Shown here: piece by piece, positions 35,353-45,984 of the stretch
Layout: each line of letters opens with the position of its first letter
Numbering within the stretch: position 1 is the first letter of the stretch
Assembly: GCA_933228895.1 (NCBI GenBank)
Contig: OW121847.1
Location: 124,352,350 to 124,416,349 of the forward strand
Direction: 5' to 3'
DNA: 64,000 nt
Source of the DNA: Platycnemis pennipes
Lineage: Eukaryota; Arthropoda; Insecta; Odonata; Platycnemididae
Made by a program: the position numbers and the translations under genes
The notes under the pieces: model-generated
What the model was told of the DNA's origin: nothing
Databases searched by the model: none
Seen by the model: the letters and a program-made list of their open reading frames with translations, nothing else

Positions 35353-35561
35353 AATGCCAGAGGAGGAGTTGGAATTGTTGACCTGCACGGATATGCAGCA
35401 ACAATGGGGAAAACTTTCCAGGAAGGGAAAGGATATGTATCGGGCCATTCCAGTGAAAAAGTTCTGCCATTTCCCTGGATTACCAAATCATTGCAGTGTT
35501 CCAGAACTAAAGGACCTACCAGATTGGGCCAACGCGAAACTGGATGATATCATCTTCAATG
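35353..35561 (+). CDS. transposon SWIM-domain protein, exon 2
   Basis: The acceptor is ttatag at 35352 and the donor gtgagc at 35562. It begins MPEEELELLTCTDMQQQWG after the split Arg and contains a VKKFCHFPGLP stretch. The L-TCTD-x4-W block is shared with SWIM/YqaJ transposon proteins. Phase 2 in, phase 1 out, in frame with both neighbours. Confidence 0.65.
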
Positions 35562-35721
35562 GTGAGCTCTCTGTTTAAATTTCACATTCTGATACCAACG
35601 TTAAAAGTCAATATCCCCGTTACTATCAGTCTAAAATTTATTCTATTACGTTATCATAAATATTTTGTTTATTTTGGCTACTCCTGCTGTGGTGCTCATA
35701 ATCTGTTTTGTTTTTTTATAG

Positions 35722-35768
35722 GCTGCCCTGGATCTGCGTTGTCCAAGTATAAGGAGGGAAGACATTGA
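35722..35768 (+). CDS. transposon SWIM-domain protein, exon 3 (C terminus)
   Basis: The acceptor is tttttttatag. It encodes GCPGSALSKYKEGRH and stops at TGA 35766-35768, only 170 bp before the Harbinger insertion. The short ending could be original or reflect loss of a longer downstream region. Confidence 0.55.
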
Positions 35769-35943
35769 ATGAAGTATTTTTATTGTTTATGCTTTTTGAA
35801 ATATAGTAAAATGTGTCTGTCTGATTTGATGTGAATGATTTCAATTGTCCTGTTCCCTGAAATAACTATAAAATGTAATTATTGGAGTTATTCTTGCAAT
35901 CAATTGCACATTTGGATTCCTAGTATTGCTATTAATTCACTTA

Positions 35944-37584
35944 GGGTCGTATTCATAGTCAAGACTTATTAAAGTCCCTTAACAAAGTGACTCTTTAGAG
36001 TAAAGACACTCTTTACGATAAGTGTGTTTCATAGACGTCTTAAGTGTTACACTTTGTGAAGTGTGTCTTTAGCCACCGGACCTCTGATTTCAAAATAAAA
36101 TCTAGCGTGGTGGCAATTATGTTTGCGAAAAAACTGACATGCGAATCTGAAAAAGATGACGAACGGTAAATAAAAAGCGAGTGGTTCCAGCATGAAGTTG
36201 ATGAAGTGTATATAAATACTCCATTATTATAATATCCATAGGTCCGTGGAAGGTTGTTGGCGATCTTTAACGTCAATATATTTTTTTTTCTTCACTAAGA
36301 GTTCTCTCCGTATTTTATTTTATGTATGATATCAGCTTTTAGGGTAGGTCTCATGGGGTAGGTGTAGATTTCTCTCCTTTCAGGTTAGGTATATTGGCAT
36401 CAGCATTTGTTACTTATAATTTTCGTTTTAAATAATATTATGGGTTTGGAGCTGAGGAAGGTGCCTTTATGTAACTTATATATTTCATTCCAACTTTATC
36501 ACAGTTACCTATGGTTTTAAATTTTCTAATAGTGCATCATTCTTTTTATAGTTTGAACAGTTCGTCTTCGTTTAAATTCATACATTCGCGTAGAGTATCC
36601 TATCGTTTTGTTTCGATAATCATTGTTAGGTAGTAAAGCTTTTTGATTAACTAGGTTTCATATGGGCCATATCTAGTATACTAGGTAAATGATATTTTAA
36701 TGTTTCGTAGCTATGTTAGGATTTATCATTATCTGTAACTGTTAGGTTTCGATCAAAAAACAGATCGTAAGAGATTGCAAAAACTGACCAATTATGAAAG
36801 GGAGGCCCTGATGGAGCTAACCATGATTAAGTATCGGACTCATTAGTAACTGATATGGTTGAATAATAACCTGATAACTTAAATCAATTCGAAACATTTT
36901 GTGAAGAATAAAAAGCCTCTGCCTCGCTAGCCTACCTCCGCCAAAGAAAACCTTCGTGAGCGGAAGTTAATCAAAGAACAGTTAAATGCTTTCAATGTAC
37001 TTGACTATCAAGTAATATTAATTGTCAGATGCTACTAGTATTATAAACATCGGTTGCAATGTAAACACGAACATTCGAGGATTCGAATTAATTACATTCC
37101 CTAAATGAACTTCATTTTCATATATATAGATATATACCTGTGTCGTAATATCGTAAGTAGTCGAATTAGCGGCGGCACCGGCATAGCACTATTGTTTACT
37201 CGTTCCAAGTCGTCGGCAAACATTTCTACGGCGACAACTTTTGAAAACCGATAACACCCTAATGAATCCTTCCTCCTGATGACGCTCCATTGGACTCTCC
37301 ATATCCCTTATGTATCATCGGGGGTAATTCATTACTATAAATTCCGTCCATTCCGCGTTTTCTACCAATTCCGCAAGATTTTCAAGTCCATCAATGCCAA
37401 TCGCAGCCATTTTGCTTTCCAGCGCTCCTACTTTAGGGGCTAAAGTGAGCTCGGAGCCAGTCTTTACCGTAAAGTGACTCTTTAGCATAATTTGGTCAGA
37501 AGTGACGTCTATGAAATGCGGAAAGGTCCCTTTAGCCCTTCTAAAGGCTACTTTAGCGTAAAGTCTTGACTATGAATATGACCC
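35944..37584. mobile_element. Harbinger-type non-autonomous element
   Basis: Perfect TTA duplications (35941-35943 and 37585-37587). Inverted ends GGGTCGTATTCATAGTCAAG and, inward from the right, GGGTCATATTCATAGTCAAG. Subterminal blocks also correspond in inverted orientation (tttcatagacgtc and gacgtctatgaaa). It is 1641 bp with no transposase frame. It is nested in the ISL2EU-like element, so it is the youngest layer of this stack. Confidence 0.85.
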
Positions 37585-37766
37585 TTATTGTCGCATTACA
37601 TCGCAAAAATCGGAAGATGACAAAGTTCAACTCGTAAATGAGACGTACAGCCGAGGCAATTTATGCATGGTGATAATAGGGTAGGAGAGGCTGAATAATA
37701 GCACAGTAATCGGCTTTAGAATGATTTATTTTGCTCAAAAAATATATATTCAACAAACAGAAATTA

Positions 37767-38826
37767 CTAATTGGAATCAAAACCGTTCCTCCCAATTATT
37801 GGGTTAGATAAATTTACAATGGCACATATAATTACCAGGATTTCATCAATCCTACCTAGCATATTCCACGATAGGTTTCCCTGCAGGATACGGAACACTT
37901 TCATTCTTTGAATTGCCCTTTCCACGTGAACTCGGGCCCTGGCAATGGAAGAGTTAAGGTCTCCCTCAGCCTTGGTTAGCTGGCTTTTCCTTTTTAAATA
38001 TGGAGGCTTTACCACCGACACACCTTGTTCGTTGCACTCTTTTTCAATATAAAAGCCTTTGTCAGCCATGACGGAGTCTCCAGGTTCGCAAAGTCCTGCC
38101 ACACCAGAATCTAAAAATATTTGCTTGTCAGATGCTTTGCCACCATACACTTTACTCACACAAGTAATCACACCATCAGGCGCAACACCGACCATGTATT
38201 TTATTGTGTGTCCACCTTTATAATGCGAATACGTCTGTATTCTGCAGGAGAGGCACGAAGGCGTCGATACACTCGTTTCCGAGCAATCAACCACCACCCT
38301 CGTATTCTCAAAATTTACAAAACACTTTGGTAAATTGCTCCGAATTGCGTGTCTTGGCAGCCACCTTACGTACATCTTTAGAGAATGATGCAGGAGATGA
38401 GCTGCATAGTGAAAATGAGCGATGGCAGTGGGGACAGAAATGCCGAAGAGCACCGCCAGGGCAGAGAATGTCATGTTCTGCTTCAACTTGACGAGGCACA
38501 AAACTATTTTTTCTTGGAGCGTGTTGCACGTTTTAATACCCGCAAACATAGCTACCCACTCCACACCCTCTGTTACTGCTTTCAACATTTCTATTGATGC
38601 CAACCCAGTAAATGTACTGACATCTTTGTCTGAGCGCAAGAATTCCAAAAATTTTGGCTTATAATCATGTGTCATGAATAAATCAGTTTGGCATGCTCTA
38701 TCAATGCCACTTTCTCTGCCAAGCTCCAACAGTGCTTCAGCAGCTTCCATATCCTGTCGAGGAGAAAACTCTTCTTCCATTTCAGGTGCACAAACAGACT
38801 CCTCATCCTCAGTTGTGGAAGTTAAT
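37767..38826 (-). CDS. THAP-DDE transposase, exon 3 (catalytic domain)
   Basis: Last exon of a 484-aa transposase (39388-39154, 39064-38905, 38826-37767; 1455 bp, no stops). Residues about 190-270 hold a helix-turn-helix typical of DDE_Tnp_4 proteins (LKQNMTFSALAVLFGISVPT). The DDE triad is visible as Asp312 (VVVDCSE), Asp387 (SVMADKGFYIEK) and Glu434 (ARVHVERAIQRMKVFRIL). The combination with a THAP domain and a SWIM partner points to the ISL2EU branch of PIF-like transposons. All catalytic residues are present, so it could still be functional. Confidence 0.9.
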
Positions 38827-38904
38827 CTTAAATGGAAAACAAATGTTCTTTATAAATTCCTCATAATTTGTGGGAGCAATAACATCATAATTTATAAAAC
38901 TTAC

Positions 38905-39064
38905 GGCGGCTCAGAAATTACTGCAGTCCTCTTCATAGCCCTTTCATGCCTTCTTCTTTGCTTTTCAACTTTTTCGGGCGTAGGCCTCACTTCCAACGAT
39001 CGCATTGGAATATTTCTTGATGGCAAAGCATTCTTTTTCAGTCTTCGTTTGAGTGTGTTTGGTT
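38905..39064 (-). CDS. THAP-DDE transposase, exon 2 (basic linker)
   Basis: A 160-bp exon between acceptor ctcttacag and donor gtaagt (minus strand). It encodes NTLKRRLKKNALPSRN and a VEKQRRRHERAMKRT stretch, a basic linker or nuclear localisation region between the THAP and catalytic domains. Phases are 1 in and 2 out, consistent on both sides. Confidence 0.8.
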
Positions 39065-39153
39065 CTGTAAGAGTTTGCAATAACGTAAATGAAACGAATA
39101 GAATACAAATATTTTTCGAAAAAACTGTAAAAACTTTCAAAATTTCTACTTAC

Positions 39154-39388
39154 GCTGCAACATGAAGGCTTCAGATGAGAAGTGTTCACTGCACGCCACA
39201 GCATTTTTAGGTATATCTTTACCAAAACGAAAGATATCTCCCCACTGCTTCCAAAGTACAGTGCATTTTGGAAACGCATGTAAAGACAAGCCTGTGTTTG
39301 TGTTGGCACGGTTAGCACATTGAGGAACGCTGCAAATTCTATTGCATCGTTTTTTCCTTTCCAACGAGCCATTAGCATTTTCATCCAT
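39154..39388 (-). CDS. THAP-DDE transposase, exon 1 (THAP zinc finger)
   Basis: The ATG lies at 39388. Residues 19-24 supply the first Cys pair (CSVPQC); a CSEHF block supplies the last Cys and His, giving the C2CH THAP signature, followed by SSEAFML in the position of the AVPTFA box. Donor gtaagt. THAP domains bind the transposon ends. Confidence 0.85.
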
Positions 39389-40749
39389 TACGAACGGAAA
39401 AACGAAGATTAGAGCGAAATATGTTAAATATTCTGAAAGACAAGTGCTGCGAATTCCTCGATCAATTCACGAGCCTTACATCTGAGAGCGTTAGAACCTA
39501 CGGATTGATTCAGACTGCTTTGTTTAGGTTCTCTATCCTCGTTTCACCGCCATGACACCAGGCTCAGTGCTGCCGCTAGTGGCCGATTATAATCCCAATT
39601 CAGCGACCTCAAAAACCTATATAGACCAAATTTCATATAAATTGAACATTTTTTAATCCAAAATACCAATTATTAGGGATCCTGCATCGCTGTGCGGCGT
39701 GCCGCCGTGAATGTCACAGTACAGTCCATTTCAAGTATACTGCATTTTAATTTCCAGTAGGAGTTTAATCATGAATGAAGTAGATAAGGTGCTGTGCTTG
39801 TAATTTTAATAATGTGGATATAATAAGATGGCCAATGGGGAATATGCATGAATCTTGTTTCTTGAAGATTAATGATGTGCTTGATGCGAAATTTTCTCAC
39901 CAATTGAAATATATAATCCAAACTTATCTATGACCATTACAAAGATTATTAAATGAATTTAAAATGTTCCCGGAAATTGACGAAAGTCACGTGACCTGAA
40001 ACGCCTTCTGACGTCACTGCACGGTATAGGTTCCATATTGCTACGGAGATAGACATTTATTTTTAACAGATAACGAAGTGAATATATTGTTTTGAGGTTT
40101 TTAGCCGTTTCACGAACGAAACGATGACTGTAAATAATTAAAAAAGCACATTCCGACAATATCCTTTGGTTGACTCCCTTATGGCGGCGTTCTTCTGAAA
40201 AAACCAGCGATTTCACAGGCGTAGTAGAAATTATTGGGCACTAAACAGGTATTATATAATTAATGGACGATTTGCTCGTTACAATCCATGCTACATAAAT
40301 AAAAATTCGAAATACAATCGTTCATTGCATTAAACAAATGAGATAAATACATACGTTATCGCCAATTTCTTATTTAGCAACTTACCTCCACGCATAAACA
40401 ACCCCCATAGTGATACCGTGCCGTGACGTCATGCAATGACGTCGTGTTTTTAAGCACCCGAAAAGGTACAATCTTCAAAGAGTAATATCTTTGTAACAAA
40501 ACTTAATTCTTCAGTGAGATTATCGGCAAGAACATTTCAGCTAATAAACTTCACATTCAAAGAGTTATAAAAAATGGTGCATGTTCCCCATTCCAAGTGA
40601 AAAATTGGACAGGACTGGGCATTGAACTATTGACCGTCACAATGACACATGAAGAAATTAGCCTTTTTGGTCTGGAATTTTCAAATTTTTGTCTTGAAAA
40701 GTCTTGAAAAAGTCTTGAATTTCTTTTTCATATATTAGTAGACACCATG

Positions 40750-40941
40750 TAGGATGTAGCCGGGTGATAAATGATACAACAGCAGGTTCGTTGAACATGT
40801 CTATATTTTCCATAGGAGAGCCATACCTCCAGAAGTTACAGTCCCGAAAGTTACAGTCATGGGAGGAGGGGACAGCGGAACAAAACAGTTGAGGGGGGGT
40901 TAGCCCAAATGAATATGGTGGCAACTTCAAAATACATCACA
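40750..40941 (-). repeat. 5' LTR of gypsy, right fragment
   Basis: Continues the LTR from TAGGATGTAGCCGGGTGATA to ACATCACA. A short internal duplication (gaaagttacagtc) is absent from the other LTR. The right flank ACTGG is the likely target duplication. Confidence 0.8.
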
Positions 40942-42330
40942 ACTGGGAATGTCAACTTGTGTGTTGGAGAAGAGAAAAATGACAGGGACAGAGACAATGA
41001 GAGAATTTAATAAGTTCCTAACATTGTTGAATTCACAAGACAGTAATATCAAGTTCACGTGCGAGGTAGAAAAGGATGCGATGCTTAATTTCCTTGACTT
41101 GTCACTAAAGATTGTAAATAACAAGTTCGATTTCTCAATATTTAGGAAACCATGCCACACTGACCATGTCATACATTCTCTCTCAAATCACCACATAACA
41201 CACAAACTAGCAGCCCTCCACTCCATGCTGCACAGACTATGGCACATTCCCATATCACCCACAAATAAAGAGAACTCGCAACTATAAAACATTGTATTCA
41301 ACAACGGTTATCCCACAAGGTTAATCGATACACTACTGACGAAAACAAACCGTATTAGCTGTTAAGTCACTAAACAACACACATTGTGACAACGATGGAC
41401 AAAGGTGGAGATGATACCATTCCTTGGAATTATCCCTTATAATCCACAAGCTTCTCCCCAAAATGGAAATCATAGCTGTTTTCTACACAGCTACTCTAAG
41501 AGACGTACTAGGGTCGACCAAGGACAAACCAGATACCTATTATGAGAGAGAGCGGCGTTTATAAACTCGTCTGTGATGATTGTGGGGCCTCATACATTGG
41601 AGGACTTTTGACACCCCCAGACAGGGAGGACTTTTGACACTAGGATAAAAGAACACAACACTTGCTTCCGAAACTACAAATACACTTCCCAATTTGCCAA
41701 TCATCTATTACAGCACAAACACAGCAGTGATTTTACACCAGACATATTGCACGTGGAAAATAAGGGTCCCAAGTTGAATGGACATGAGGAAATAGAAATT
41801 TCAATCTGTGTGAATTCCAAATCTTGTAAGGTTTTGAATGAACTATTGTATCTATCCCACTCCCCCCTCTTACACCTCCCCTTCCCCCCCGAGCTCCTAT
41901 GCTTACCCTTTGGTCACTCCTTCTGCAGGTGGAACCCCCCCCACCCCTGGGCAAACACCCTAATGCACATCACCAACCTCACCCGACATGTCAATCCTTG
42001 GTCACTTCCCCTCTCTGCGACTTTCCTCCCCCACCCCGACTTCCACCAGGCCTGACCTCTGCCACCCCTGGAAAACACCCTAATGCATCACCACTCTCCC
42101 CTGAACTGCCAATCCTTGGTCACTTCCTCTCTCCCTTGCTCTCCGACCCCATTCCTCCCCCACCCCAACTTTCACCATATATAAGGCTGATGCTGTATTT
42201 TGTATACCCACCTGAAGATGCTGCACCACAGCAAAACCATGGTCGTGCCGAAATAAGCATTTTGTGGCATTGCAGTATTCGTTTTTCTCTTCTCCATTAT
42301 GGAAAAATTCCACCAAGTTACCCTGGGAAC
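40942..42330 (+). pseudogene. Penelope-like element: RT end, GIY-YIG nuclease and 3' terminus
   Basis: The plus-strand frame 40949-41287 reads LNSQDSNIKFTCEVEKDAML and NFLDL...FRKPCHTDHVIHSLSNHH, the thumb region of Penelope-like reverse transcriptase. After frameshifts, 41552-41600 gives GVYKLVCDDCGASYIGG, the GIY-YIG core, with the nuclease tail continuing to about 41860 (QFANHLLQHKHS...). A C-rich stretch with a roughly 125-bp tandem duplication (41950-42060 and 42072-42180), a CATATATAAGG at 42176-42186 and a hammerhead-like CTGAAGA (42212-42218) ... GAAA (42250-42253) follow. It is broken and 5'-truncated next to the gypsy LTR. Confidence 0.75.
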
Positions 42331-42559
42331 AGTTTGTAACTTGTGTATTTATTTTTTTGTAAAATGTATCTGAAATTTTTTATGGATGACTTCCTTCTTC
42401 TTGCATGTTTTTGGGAGAAGTGTTTTAAATTGCAACACTTTTTTTAGCCACCAGTCACTTGGTTCTATCAACCCCCAAAATGATAGATGCCTAATCCAAC
42501 ATGGCAATTAATCATTCTCAGAATGCAATTTATAAGTATAGCCTAAATATTAATAGCCT

Positions 42560-43100
42560 GACTCAGACTGCTTGGCGTGAAATATTTTTGCTACCCACCC
42601 ATAGCAGGACATCTTTGGTGGTCTCTTCTGAAATACCATTCTCTGAACTCGGCCTCTAGTCACATGGATCTCTAGATGATGACTGGATGGGAGATGACAC
42701 CTCACTTCCAGTCTGCCTGACTAATTCATGGATTAGATCCCTCCTTACAATATCCCCTTTTCCATGATGAACCCTCTGTCAAGAAAATGATTCCTTAACA
42801 GCTTAAGAAGTTGAGGAGCATCTGAAAAGCAGTATACTTTTCTATATTTGAAAACTAAACTGGAGAAAAAGTAAACTGAAAGAAAGTAACTTGTTTCATA
42901 GGACAATCTCAGCTTTTTCCTTAGTCCTAAATTTACCCCAGCATTGTCGCACACTACTGCTACATCAGTATTCCCCACAGAGGCAATGGCAATGATTAAA
43001 GAATCCAAAATAATTTTTGACACATTTGTGTAAAAATTGATGCAAACTGGGTGTTTCCACTGGGAAAAAAAGTCTCTTTTACCATCATATGGTTATGAAG
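42560..43100 (-). pseudogene. P-element-like (THAP9-type) transposase relic
   Basis: The minus frame 43023-42745 contains AVVCDNAGVNLGLRKKLRLS and YCFSDAPQLLKLLRNHFLDR. This matches the P-element/THAP9 transposase pattern of a catalytic-type D-x-A-x-N block followed by a D-x-P/A-x-LLK-x-LRN block. The frame continues with stops to about 42560 (RDLIHELVRQTG). No ends or THAP domain found nearby. Confidence 0.6.
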
Positions 43101-44792
43101 CCCAATAATATTATCAGTGAAAAGAAATAGAATTCATACAAATAATTACAAAAAATAAAAAAAACACAATCATATGAAAAAATTGAAAATTGCTAATTAT
43201 AGAAATTTGAATTTAATAACAACACAAAGCTGTTTTATGCATTTCATAAACTTTTTCGACTTTCATTTTGTCTAACTGAAGAAACGGACAAAATTTTTTC
43301 TAAGGGTGGCATCTTTAGAGAGGCTACTCCCATTACTTTCAAAACATCTTTCCTTATGCCTTAACCCATATTGATGTCACAAGTTCATCTTTGTAACGTG
43401 GATATACCCACAACGTTTTAAGGATCTTTTGGAAACCTGAAATATCTGATGTAGTTCTCTTCACTTGAGGCTAGCATTTTATAAAAGCTATTTGCGCACA
43501 CAACAACAGGGCACTTTTACTAGGCATATTGATGCTCTTATATGTATAGTTGATTCAAAACAATTAAAACCATTGATTCAAAAACAATTAAAAAAAGAAA
43601 TACTGATTCCACAACCAACACCACCCCAAAATGTTCTCACCGACTACTGAAGTGAACTAATGCAATGGTTTTCACACATACCGTAAAGGTACTCATAACA
43701 GCATGGAACCCTGTGACGTCGCACACTTCTTCCGCTACTTTCAGATGAGACCACCTCAAATTCTACTCACCTTGTGTCTGTTGGGTAATCAATTGCCGAT
43801 GATTACATTATAATTGAGATTAGTTACAGTTTTGCATTTAAGTATTTTGAATATTCATCATCTTCATCAGTCTTCACTTTCAAACCTTAAAAAAATTATT
43901 TAATAGTTATAGTAACACCAAGTGGTGAACTATTGCATTAGAGAATCAAAAGTTAAAGGGATTATAGGTTTTCTTAAATTTTGAGATTGGAGAAATCATT
44001 TATTATACTCTTTTATTATCATAGTATTACATAATTAGCCGTACATAGGTATATTATTATTCACTTCTGTGCTGGATATTAATTATTGTAAGTGTTTTAG
44101 TCCAGTCTGAAGGAGAATTGCACAGAAAATGATACCTATTTTAAATCTCAAAAGTATCCAGTATGTATGGTTGCATTTTACTGCAAATAAATATAGAAGT
44201 AGTATGCTAATCAGCTTCGGTGGGCAACTTAGTAACCCACTGGCCTGGCTTCCATAGGACAACTGATGGAGATCCCATATTTTGCATGTATATTGTATTT
44301 TTTATTTTTAGGAACTAAGGTTAGACAATGCAATATGGAATTATGTATGTATGTGTCAGTGAGCTATTCCATTGCCATTTTAAAGAAGCATAAGTATGAT
44401 AAATTAATCTGGACATTTCCTCTCACCAAGTGGGCATATTTCTTTACAAAAAGCATAAGTTCCATCAACACTTCTTTCAGTCTAGTCAGTATGCCACTTA
44501 AGAGAATCTCACTTAAGAGAATCTCACTTGAGTGGAGTTTGTATGATATATTTGCGGTGAATGAGTGAATAGGTATAATTTTTGTTGTAATGGCTATCAT
44601 GGTTCCCATGTGGTCTTTGAAGCCTAAATAGCTCTGTCTTATACAGAAATTTTATTAGATAAAACATTTTGAATTTACTGTGTAGAAAATGAGCATCTAA
44701 AGCAATGCACATTTCTTTCCCTTAGGCAGTTGAAAAAAGATTCATTAATGGCCTCGTACTATGGATTGCTATTGTGCTTTAATCCATTTCAG
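43100..44792 (+). other. intron, no gene seen
   Basis: AT-rich, ending in the acceptor of ARL14EP-like exon 3. Short frames only. Confidence 0.4.
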
Positions 44793-44936
44793 AAAGCTGA
44801 AGAGAGATCTTTATGGATTAAATGGGACACTCATATCTAGTGGCAAAAATTTATGTGACTGCATGAACCCTCATTGCCCAGGCTGTCACTTTCCTTGCCC
44901 AAGATGCAGTTCACCCAAGTGTGGCCATGAGTGCAG
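44793..44936 (+). CDS. ARL14EP-like: ARL14EP-like protein, exon 3 (cysteine cluster)
   Basis: The acceptor is ccatttcag; the donor is GTTCGT, weaker than consensus. It encodes residues 463-510 with eight cysteines at 484, 486, 491, 494, 498, 501, 506 and 510 in the order CDC-x4-C-x2-C-x3-C-x2-C-x4-C-x3-C. This is the zinc-binding-like signature of ARF7EP_C. All cysteines are intact. Reading through the donor meets a stop after a few codons (44961), so splicing to 45261 is required. Confidence 0.9.
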
Positions 44937-45260
44937 GTTCGTTTCCTGTTTGGACTGGTAATTGGGTGTTGTTATTCAAAATAAAATGTTTCATTTTAAT
45001 TGGAACCGGTACTGTTTTGATGAGCATTGAAAAAATTTATATTCCGAATACTCGACACAATATTCCAGTACTATAGTTAGTTCAGTTTTGGCACTTAAAT
45101 TGTTCTGCTATAATTACATATATGATGAAGCAATATATGTATATGTATTCACTTCATTTTTGGTGTTTATTGATTGACTGTTGAGTTTTGATCTATAATT
45201 CATTTATGTACTTTTCGTAATGTGTGTGGCAACATGCTTTTGATTCTTATTCTCTTACAG

Positions 45261-45360
45261 AGTCAATAGGAAATGGACCTATGAAGAAATTGAAATTGAT
45301 GGAACTGACATTGTCATTAAGCCACAGGAACTTATTGAGAGTTTCTCGTATCAAAGTTAA
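45261..45360 (+). CDS. ARL14EP-like: ARL14EP-like protein, exon 4 (C terminus)
   Basis: The acceptor is tctcttacag. The split Arg codon is completed and the exon continues VNRKWTYEEIEIDG, the conserved NRKW-x-YE block that ends the family domain. It stops at TAA 45358-45360 after FSYQS. This completes an uninterrupted 543-aa frame. Confidence 0.9.
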
Positions 45361-45534
45361 TTAATTGTAAGGATAAAAGAGTATTTCTAATTGTGTGTTT
45401 TCTGGAAGGCATCTACGTTGACTTGAAGTGCTAGAAGTATTAGGAGCATTGTGATCAGTGAAGTAAATTATGACTATTTTAGAATGAGTTCTCATATATG
45501 TTGTAGCCTAAAAGAAGTAATGATCATTTATGGA

Positions 45535-45540
45535 AATAAA
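45535..45540 (+). terminator. candidate poly(A) signal of the ARL14EP-like gene
   Basis: AATAAA lies 175 bp after the stop codon, giving a short 3' UTR. It is the first canonical hexamer downstream. Confidence 0.5.
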
Positions 45541-45984
45541 GATTATATAGAATAGCTATGGCCATTAAATCTAAATGTAAAGTCATATATATAGTTATAG
45601 TTGCTTTGTTTCTCATGATCCTTGACTCATGGCAATGTTTTTGCTCCACTTTGTCACGTCATGTTAACCCTAATTGATGTTACTTTGTTTGTTTCTGAAA
45701 AATAACTTTATAACTTATTGAAAATTTACTCTACAGCTTTGGCAGATGCATAGAAATATCAAAAGTTTTCTGTCAGTAGAGGTAATTAATTGTATTGTTA
45801 GATCAGGTTTTTGCATTGTATTTATGTCCTACCTTCTTATCGTTAATTAAAAAAAGTTCTGTCGTGATGCAATGTCATGAATTGTCCCCAAAAACATTCT
45901 CATGATCCTCCTGTGGATGGTGGGGCATGTTTGGAGTGTTCCGTATGTAAAATTGTATCCTTCAGTGCGGACGAATTAACTCGT

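Larger units (their letters stand above)
34002..39699. mobile_element. THAP/DDE transposon with SWIM gene (ISL2EU-like)
   Basis: Inverted ends: GGCGCACAGTGGTGCAGGAT (left) and, inward from the right, GCCGCACAGCGATGCAGGAT, both followed by CCCTAATA; about 26 of 29 bases match. A clean target duplication is not evident. Two convergent genes face each other: a three-exon SWIM gene on the plus strand and a three-exon THAP-DDE transposase on the minus strand. Both frames are intact with consensus splice sites, unlike every surrounding element. A Harbinger-type insertion (35944-37584) separates the two 3' ends without breaking either gene. Confidence 0.75.
32673..40749. mobile_element. hAT-like element inserted in the gypsy 5' LTR
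   Basis: The ends are CAGGGTGTCTACC and, inward from the right, CATGGTGTCTACTA. Subterminal runs of gTCGGGAAAA on the left and AAGTCTTGAAAA-type repeats on the right are typical of this hAT group. The LTR is split at GCTAGGAT, and TAGGAT recurs on the right, consistent with a slightly decayed 8-bp duplication. Its own sequence is about 2.2 kb (32673-33400 and about 39700-40749) with no transposase. The rest is nested elements. Confidence 0.75.
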
